A DNA stretch of 64,000 nucleotides from UBA4744 sp963723165 (GTDB taxonomy: Bacteria; Actinomycetota; Acidimicrobiia; Spongiisociales; UBA4744). How positions within the stretch are numbered: position 1 is the stretch's first letter; each line of letters starts with the position of its first letter. The notes beneath the pieces are model-generated. The model worked only from the letters and a program-made list of their open reading frames with translations, ran no database searches and was not told the DNA's origin. Below, one piece after another: positions 59,440-64,000 of the stretch. The stretch is from contig CAVRPP010000010.1 in assembly GCA_963723165.1 (NCBI GenBank), forward strand, positions 124,001-188,000, written 5' to 3'. The position numbers and the translations under genes were made by a program.

Positions 59440-60048
59440 GTGGACGAACCACAGGTCATGATCCAAGATCCAATTGAACCTGAAGCCAAGCGCTTGTTCC
59501 GCTTGTTCCGGCGGATCACCGGCACGACGCTCGATGTTGGTCTGCTGGTGGTGGGAACGGCCCTGGTTTCTCTGGCCATTGTGGTGTTGCTGGACGGGTT
59601 CGACGTACTGGAAGTCGGACTGACTCAGTCGACTGGCGAGATGCTCGGATCAGGTTTGGTGATTGCCGTTTTTGGGGCTTTTGCGTTGGGAGTGGCAGTC
59701 GAAGGTCCGATCCGGGCGTTGCGGACTCGTACGGGTACGGAAATCGAGATGCTCCTCATCCGGGCCGGTTCGATCCTTCTTGTTGGCGGCATTCTGCTTT
59801 TTGCCGGACGGTTCATCGAGAAGTACGTCGAGGACCTTCCGTCCACCTTCGGTATTGCCAACAATGTGCTGGTCGCCGTGGGTGTTGCCGGTTTGACGGC
59901 GACACTGCTGCTGGGTGCGGGGGCTCTGTGGGGGTTGCGGCGTTTCTATGCGGATCGGCCCTGGCTGGACCTGATCGAGCTACCCGTCCTCTACACGCTC
60001 TGGGTGATTGGGACGCTGATCGTGTTCAGCCTCATGTTCGTCGACTGA
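59440..60048 (+). CDS. Polytopic membrane protein of unknown function
   Basis: This 202-residue protein from GTG 59440 has a GGGTGGGG ribosome-binding-like tract upstream. It has about five hydrophobic helices, the first two of which (LDVGLLVVGTALVSLAIVVL, MLGSGLVIAVFGAFALGVAV) are separated by a short loop. No catalytic motif or family is recognised. It lies between the glc operon and the GNAT genes. GAAGCTTCGCTCC just after its stop resembles the TTCGCT leader of the heptamer arrays. Confidence 0.6.
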   Translation: MDEPQVMIQDPIEPEAKRLFRLFRRITGTTLDVGLLVVGTALVSLAIVVLLDGFDVLEVGLTQSTGEMLGSGLVIAVFGAFALGVAVEGPIRALRTRTGTEIEMLLIRAGSILLVGGILLFAGRFIEKYVEDLPSTFGIANNVLVAVGVAGLTATLLLGAGALWGLRRFYADRPWLDLIELPVLYTLWVIGTLIVFSLMFVD

Positions 60049-60081
60049 ACGAAGCTTCGCTCCTCTCTCCCGGCAGAGCTG

Positions 60082-60660
60082 TTAGGTGCCGACAAACGGA
60101 TCGGGGAGATGGTCTTCAAGGTCGTCCCGCATTGCGTAGAACTCCTGCCGGGTCATGTCCATGACCACCGAGCCGCCGATCTGGCCGTTCCGGTATATCG
60201 AGCAGCGGAACCTGACTGTTTCGCGGAAGCCCAGTTTCGCGGCCAGGGCAATCGCCCGCGGGTTCAACGAATTGGTCCACAAGCGGACGACCCGCAGGCC
60301 GAGCTCCTCGAACATGAAGCGGAGGAGGAGGTCGTTTGCCTCGAGCGCATGTCCGGTCCCCCAGTACGTCTTGGCAACCATGACGCCGAGACCCGCCGAG
60401 AACCGCGGTTTGAGGCTCATGTACCCAATGAAGCCAACCCGCTCGGCCGTCTCCTTCTCTTCGATGATGAAGCGGCCCTCATCGGGCTCGAAGGAGAACT
60501 CCCGTGCGTCGTAGCGTTTCGCCATCATCTCGCGGGTGTAGTGGGGTGGCAGCGTCTTCGGCCAGGCCTGGGTGTCGAGATCGTTTCGCAGCGAGGTGAG
60601 GAATTCGAGATCATCGGCTCGCTCTTCGCGTAGTCGGATCCGGATACCCTCAATGGCCAC
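60082..60660 (-). CDS. GNAT N-acetyltransferase (RimJ/RimL type)
   Basis: The 192-residue protein has IRLREERADDLEFLTSLRND at the N-terminus, GLGVMVAKTYWGTGHALEAN as the acetyl-CoA-binding region and LNPRAIALAAKLGFRETVRF, all typical of RimJ/RimL-type ribosomal N-acetyltransferase relatives. The target is unknown. It overlaps the next upstream GNAT gene by 11 bases, so both are cotranscribed. Confidence 0.85.
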   Translation of the reverse strand: MAIEGIRIRLREERADDLEFLTSLRNDLDTQAWPKTLPPHYTREMMAKRYDAREFSFEPDEGRFIIEEKETAERVGFIGYMSLKPRFSAGLGVMVAKTYWGTGHALEANDLLLRFMFEELGLRVVRLWTNSLNPRAIALAAKLGFRETVRFRCSIYRNGQIGGSVVMDMTRQEFYAMRDDLEDHLPDPFVGT

Positions 60661-61183
60661 GGCTCGCCTCCCATTCGGCCCTCGTCAGATCGAGCCCGAC
60701 GGCGTCGAAATACGTGCCGTTATGGATCCCTTCGCGGCGCGATCGCCCGGCCTCCACGAATCTGTGCTGCGTCGCAAAAGCGAGGCCGGCATCGTTCCAA
60801 TCATCTACCCATGTTTCCGCTGCCAGCGCCGGACCGTTGCCGAAGAGATGCTTTAGGAGGAGGTCGAGCGCTTCCGTCCCATAGCCGCGCCGCTGATGGG
60901 CCGGGCCGATGACGACGGACACAAAGGGGGCCAGGGGCTCCCAGCTGGGATCGATCAAGCCGAATCCCAGGAGCGTCTCGCCGCCGGTGATTGCCAGATG
61001 AAGTTCGCGATCGGACTTGATCCATTTGCTCAGCAGGTCGCTGACTTGTTCGAGCGCGAGAGGGTCGCGGTCCTCATCGAGATAACGGCGTCCCAGAAGC
61101 CCGGGCTCGTTGAGCAGATGGTGCAGGGAAGCAGCGTCCGAAGTCTCGAAGGCTCGTAATCGCACCCGTGGGCCACTGAACAT
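60650..61183 (-). CDS. GNAT N-acetyltransferase
   Basis: This is a 177-residue GNAT-fold protein with VRLRAFETSDAASLHHLLNE, FVSVVIGPAHQRRGYGTEAL (the RRGYG acetyl-CoA loop) and DDWNDAGLAFATQHRFVEAG. It is similar in plan to its downstream neighbour but not a recent duplicate. It overlaps that gene by 11 bases. The substrate cannot be inferred. Confidence 0.85.
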   Translation of the reverse strand: MFSGPRVRLRAFETSDAASLHHLLNEPGLLGRRYLDEDRDPLALEQVSDLLSKWIKSDRELHLAITGGETLLGFGLIDPSWEPLAPFVSVVIGPAHQRRGYGTEALDLLLKHLFGNGPALAAETWVDDWNDAGLAFATQHRFVEAGRSRREGIHNGTYFDAVGLDLTRAEWEASRGH

Positions 61184-61271
61184 GAAGTGATGTCTAGCGG
61201 AAAGACGTGCCGTTCGCTTTCTCTTTTTCCACCTGCGCCATCGACCGCCGTTCCAGGTGATCGATCAAGGC

Positions 61272-62141
61272 CTATTGCAGGGTCTTTGCATAGAGAAGGG
61301 AAGGGTGAATCTCCAGGCCCGCTCGCTGGGCTGCCTGGAGCAGCCAGTCCGCCTGAGGTATGAGCAGGCGCAGCCGTTCGGCACCTTGCTCCTCGGCCAG
61401 ATCCACGGCAGCTTTGAGGAGCCGGTAGGCGTCTTCCGGTCCGGTGACCACCCATCGAACCAAGAACCTGTCTTCTTCGACCGATCCGATCAGCCATCCG
61501 GCCGGGCATTCCCAGAGCGTTCGGGTGCGAACGGCCCGGGTCACGTCCTCGATGGTGAGCATGCGCCACATCCAACCGACGGCAGGAAACAGGCCGTGGG
61601 CGGCTGTGATCAGGTCCCCGGTGGACCAGGCCAGGAAGGCCGGCTCGGTCTCCGGGAGCTGAGCGGGGTGCAATCGCTCTTCGGCTGGAGCCCGACGACC
61701 ACCGTTGCCCGGTGAAGACGGAACCGAACTGCCGACGTCTTTCTGCGCCATGGCCCATCGAGCCACAAGACGGTATCCCGATTTTTCCACTTGCCGTTGG
61801 GCCGGCTCGTTCCACTCCTCGGTGAGGAGGCGCATGACGAGGGCGCCCCGTTCGGCGGCCCAAACTTCTCCGGCCCGGGTGAGGTGCCCCGCCACCCCCC
61901 GGCGTCGGTGCTCGGGATGGACGCGGGCGGCCTGGGCCCAAGCTTCGGACCCTGACAGCATCGAAACCCTGGCCATGCCGATTGGTTCGTCCGCCCCGCC
62001 GACGGCAACGAGGATCTGACCGTCGGGGCTTGCCAGCCATGTGTCGAAGGCATCGGCCACGTAGTCGCCCCAGGAGAAGGTGTCGGTCGTGAAGGCGGCA
62101 ATGGGCGCCTTGTCCTCAGGCCGGGCCGGGCGAATGATCAT
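61272..62141 (-). CDS. GNAT N-acetyltransferase with a second degenerate GNAT-like domain
   Basis: The product is 289 residues from ATG 62141; an upstream extension of 15 residues is unlikely. The N-terminal GNAT domain includes ARVHPEHRRRGVAGHLTRAG (RRRGV loop). The C-terminal half (about 155-289) resembles a second, acetyl-CoA-loop-less domain, as in paired GNAT proteins. The function is unknown. It belongs to a cluster of three GNAT genes on the minus strand before argS. The 61184-61271 gap is unremarkable. Confidence 0.8.
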   Translation of the reverse strand: MIIRPARPEDKAPIAAFTTDTFSWGDYVADAFDTWLASPDGQILVAVGGADEPIGMARVSMLSGSEAWAQAARVHPEHRRRGVAGHLTRAGEVWAAERGALVMRLLTEEWNEPAQRQVEKSGYRLVARWAMAQKDVGSSVPSSPGNGGRRAPAEERLHPAQLPETEPAFLAWSTGDLITAAHGLFPAVGWMWRMLTIEDVTRAVRTRTLWECPAGWLIGSVEEDRFLVRWVVTGPEDAYRLLKAAVDLAEEQGAERLRLLIPQADWLLQAAQRAGLEIHPSLLYAKTLQ

Positions 62142-62204
62142 GCGAAAAGCATAGGGCCGGCACCGGAAACCCTGATCCTCCGGCACCTCCCAAGCCGCCG
62201 CCCG

Positions 62205-63965
62205 TCACATCCGCTCGGGGACCTCGATGCCGAGCAAATCGAGCAGCAAGTGGAGTTCTTTCAACGTCAGGTCGACCAGGGTCAGCCACGATGCCTGGCG
62301 GGCGCGGTCGCTCTCGCGGAGGATGTGGCATTCCTCGTAGAAGCGGTTGAACTGGGTGGCCAGATCGTATGCGTATTCCGCTACGTGGTTGGGGGAGCGG
62401 AGGTCGAAGGTGCGCGTCAGGACTTCCGCGAGTCGAGCCAGGTACAGCATCAGGTTGCGTTCGGCGTCGACTTGGGGCGCGACGAGCGGCCCGGGTGCCA
62501 GTCCGGACTCCCGGGCATTGCGCAGGATCGACTTGATCCGGACGGCCGAGTACTGCAGGTAGGGCCCGGTCTTGCCTTCGAAAGAGGCGAAACGATCCAG
62601 GTCGAACAGGTAGTTGGACGTCCGGTGGTTGCTCAGGTCCCCGAATTTCAGGGCCGCGAGGCCGACCATGCGGGCGATTTCCGATCGCTCGGACTCCGGA
62701 TACTCCTGGGCGATATCGGCGTCCGACAGCCGCCGCTCTGCGGCTCCGGTAACGACGGAGATCAAGTCGCGCAGCTTGAGCACGCCACCTTTGCGGGTCT
62801 GAAATGGTTTACCGTCCGGGCCGTTCATGGTTCCGAACTTGATGTGTTCCAGGTCGACGTCGGCCGGAGCGATACCGCTGCGCCTGGCCGCCCGGAACAC
62901 CTGGTCAAAATGGAACGACTGCCGGGCATCGACGACATAGAGCAGCAGCCCTCTTTGCAGATCGTCGACGCGTTGTTCGACGGTGGCTAGATCGGTGGTC
63001 GAATAGAGGAACCCTCCGTCCGACTTGGCGACCAGGAAGGGGGGCATGTCCGTCTTGTCGGTCGGCTCGTCGATGGCGACGACCAGCGCCCCGTCGGACT
63101 CGGTGAGGACCCCGGCCGAGTTGAGCCGTTCGATCATCGCGTCGATGCGGTTGTGCACGGTCGATTCGCCGTACCAGAGGTCGAACTCAACTCCCAGGCT
63201 GGCGAAATCTCTTCGGTGGGCTGCCATCGACACGTCGTGGAGTTGCTGCCAGAGGGCCCGGTACCCGGCCCGCCCCTGCTGGAGTTCAAAGGTGGCGATT
63301 CGGGCTCGCTCGGCCTCGTCCGGGTCCGCGGCGCAACGCGCCGAGACCAGCGGGTACATGGCTTCGAGGTCGTCGAGAGTGATCGCAATAGCCGGGTACT
63401 TGCCGGCGAACGCCGGATCGAAGAACGGGAGTTCGGGGTAGCGTCGTTCGATCTCGACGATCAGCATGCCCATCTGGGTTCCCCAGTCGCCGAAGTGGGC
63501 ATCCCCAAGCGTGTCGTGACCGAGGAATCGAGCAATTCGTTTCAGCGAGTCGCCGATGATGGTGGCTCGCAGGTGACCAACGTGCATCTCCTTGGCAACG
63601 TTGGGGCCGCCGTAGTCGACGAGGACCTTCGAGGGTTGGACGACGGGAACTCCGTAGCGGGGATCGTCGGCTGCCTTCTGCAGCTCTCCCGCCAGGAACT
63701 CGTCGGTCAGGCTGATGTTGATGAATCCCGGTCCAGCCAGCGACAGCCCGGCAAAGCGATCGTCGCCTTGCACACGATCGACGATGCCCTGGGCAATCTC
63801 TCGCGGAGGTCGTCCGGCTTCCTTGGCTGCAGGAAGCGCCCCGTTGCACTGGAACTGGCCGAGTTCGGGACGCTGCGAGACGGCCACCGAGCCAAAGGTC
63901 CGGTCGAGTCCGGCCTGTTCGAAGGCGTCACCAAAGATTCGGGTGAGGTCACTGAGGAGAGACAT
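62205..63965 (-). CDS. argS: Arginyl-tRNA synthetase
   Basis: The 586-residue class I synthetase has an N-terminal Arg-tRNA synthetase (additional) domain (about 1-90), the HIGH motif as HVGHLRATIIGD, a KMSKS-position segment reading TRKGGVLKL (a weak KMSK, usual in ArgRS), and a DALR anticodon-binding domain with LPRTFDLRSPNHVAEYAYDL-like residues. It charges tRNA-Arg. The gene is complete, with its start 35 bases from the window end. Confidence 0.95.
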   Translation of the reverse strand: MSLLSDLTRIFGDAFEQAGLDRTFGSVAVSQRPELGQFQCNGALPAAKEAGRPPREIAQGIVDRVQGDDRFAGLSLAGPGFINISLTDEFLAGELQKAADDPRYGVPVVQPSKVLVDYGGPNVAKEMHVGHLRATIIGDSLKRIARFLGHDTLGDAHFGDWGTQMGMLIVEIERRYPELPFFDPAFAGKYPAIAITLDDLEAMYPLVSARCAADPDEAERARIATFELQQGRAGYRALWQQLHDVSMAAHRRDFASLGVEFDLWYGESTVHNRIDAMIERLNSAGVLTESDGALVVAIDEPTDKTDMPPFLVAKSDGGFLYSTTDLATVEQRVDDLQRGLLLYVVDARQSFHFDQVFRAARRSGIAPADVDLEHIKFGTMNGPDGKPFQTRKGGVLKLRDLISVVTGAAERRLSDADIAQEYPESERSEIARMVGLAALKFGDLSNHRTSNYLFDLDRFASFEGKTGPYLQYSAVRIKSILRNARESGLAPGPLVAPQVDAERNLMLYLARLAEVLTRTFDLRSPNHVAEYAYDLATQFNRFYEECHILRESDRARQASWLTLVDLTLKELHLLLDLLGIEVPERM

Positions 63966-64000
63966 GCGCTGCCATTGTTGAGACTGTTGCAGGATAGGCT

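Overview
The window is about 64 kb of GC-rich, densely packed bacterial DNA. Several features point to an actinobacterium: a WhiB-type iron-sulfur regulator, a GlnR-like orphan regulator beside two glutamine synthetases, an Eis-like acetyltransferase, a possible acyl-CoA carboxylase epsilon-like protein, and secreted proteins with Thr-rich linkers. An uncultured Acidimicrobiia-like lineage is my best guess, but that is inference. No phage, plasmid, IS element or CRISPR array is visible. Apart from one tRNA-Pro(CGG), the content is mostly ordinary chromosomal genes.

Layout. 0-4 kb: the end of a CDP-alcohol phosphotransferase, a GNAT-fold acyltransferase, a DUF3524 (tRNA-queuosine mannosyltransferase-like) glycosyltransferase, HU and a HAD hydrolase. 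4-7 kb: glpX and a thiolase on the minus strand, divergent from methylmalonyl-CoA epimerase. 7-11.6 kb: a membrane protein, a response regulator, a 35-residue ORF, a HEAT-repeat membrane protein and a processive GT2 synthase, which together look like an exopolysaccharide locus. 11.6-15 kb: murJ, a PHP phosphatase and a cyclophilin. 15-17.3 kb: lysC-asd. 17.3-22.7 kb: a CAP protein, a MazG-like protein, tRNA-Pro, an SRPBCC protein, a CorC-like transporter, a response regulator, an NfeD-like protein and WhiB. 22.7-25.9 kb: selB and selA. 26-31 kb: FxsA, Nudix, an MFS exporter, an MBL hydrolase and an M23 peptidase. 31-36 kb: Mrp, ErpA, RidA, ALDH7 and DUF1028. 35.8-39.7 kb: a frameshifted NTPase/TPR - membrane - PQQ-propeller gene. 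40-46 kb: a cNMP-binding protein, a GlnR-like regulator, two glutamine synthetases and a histidine kinase. 46-50 kb: SRPBCC, Eis-like, secreted and NifU-N proteins. 49.8-53.3 kb: hyuAB. 53.3-55 kb: a large uncharacterised Cys-containing protein. 55.6-59.4 kb: glcDEF. 59.4-64 kb: a membrane protein, three GNAT proteins and argS.

The most unusual signals are between the genes. (i) A two-hairpin element with conserved C-rich and G-rich arms lies just after a stop codon, in sense orientation, in three places; its second hairpin differs in sequence but keeps pairing. (ii) A family of 7-bp tandem repeats of ACTG/CAGT type sits against start or stop codons at eight or more loci. (iii) An 11-bp inverted repeat with a 27-nt loop occurs twice. 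(iv) A 99-bp degenerate copy of the 3' end of the Eis-like gene flanks an SRPBCC gene. Starts were chosen by ribosome-binding sites, overlaps and family alignment from memory; no database search was possible.
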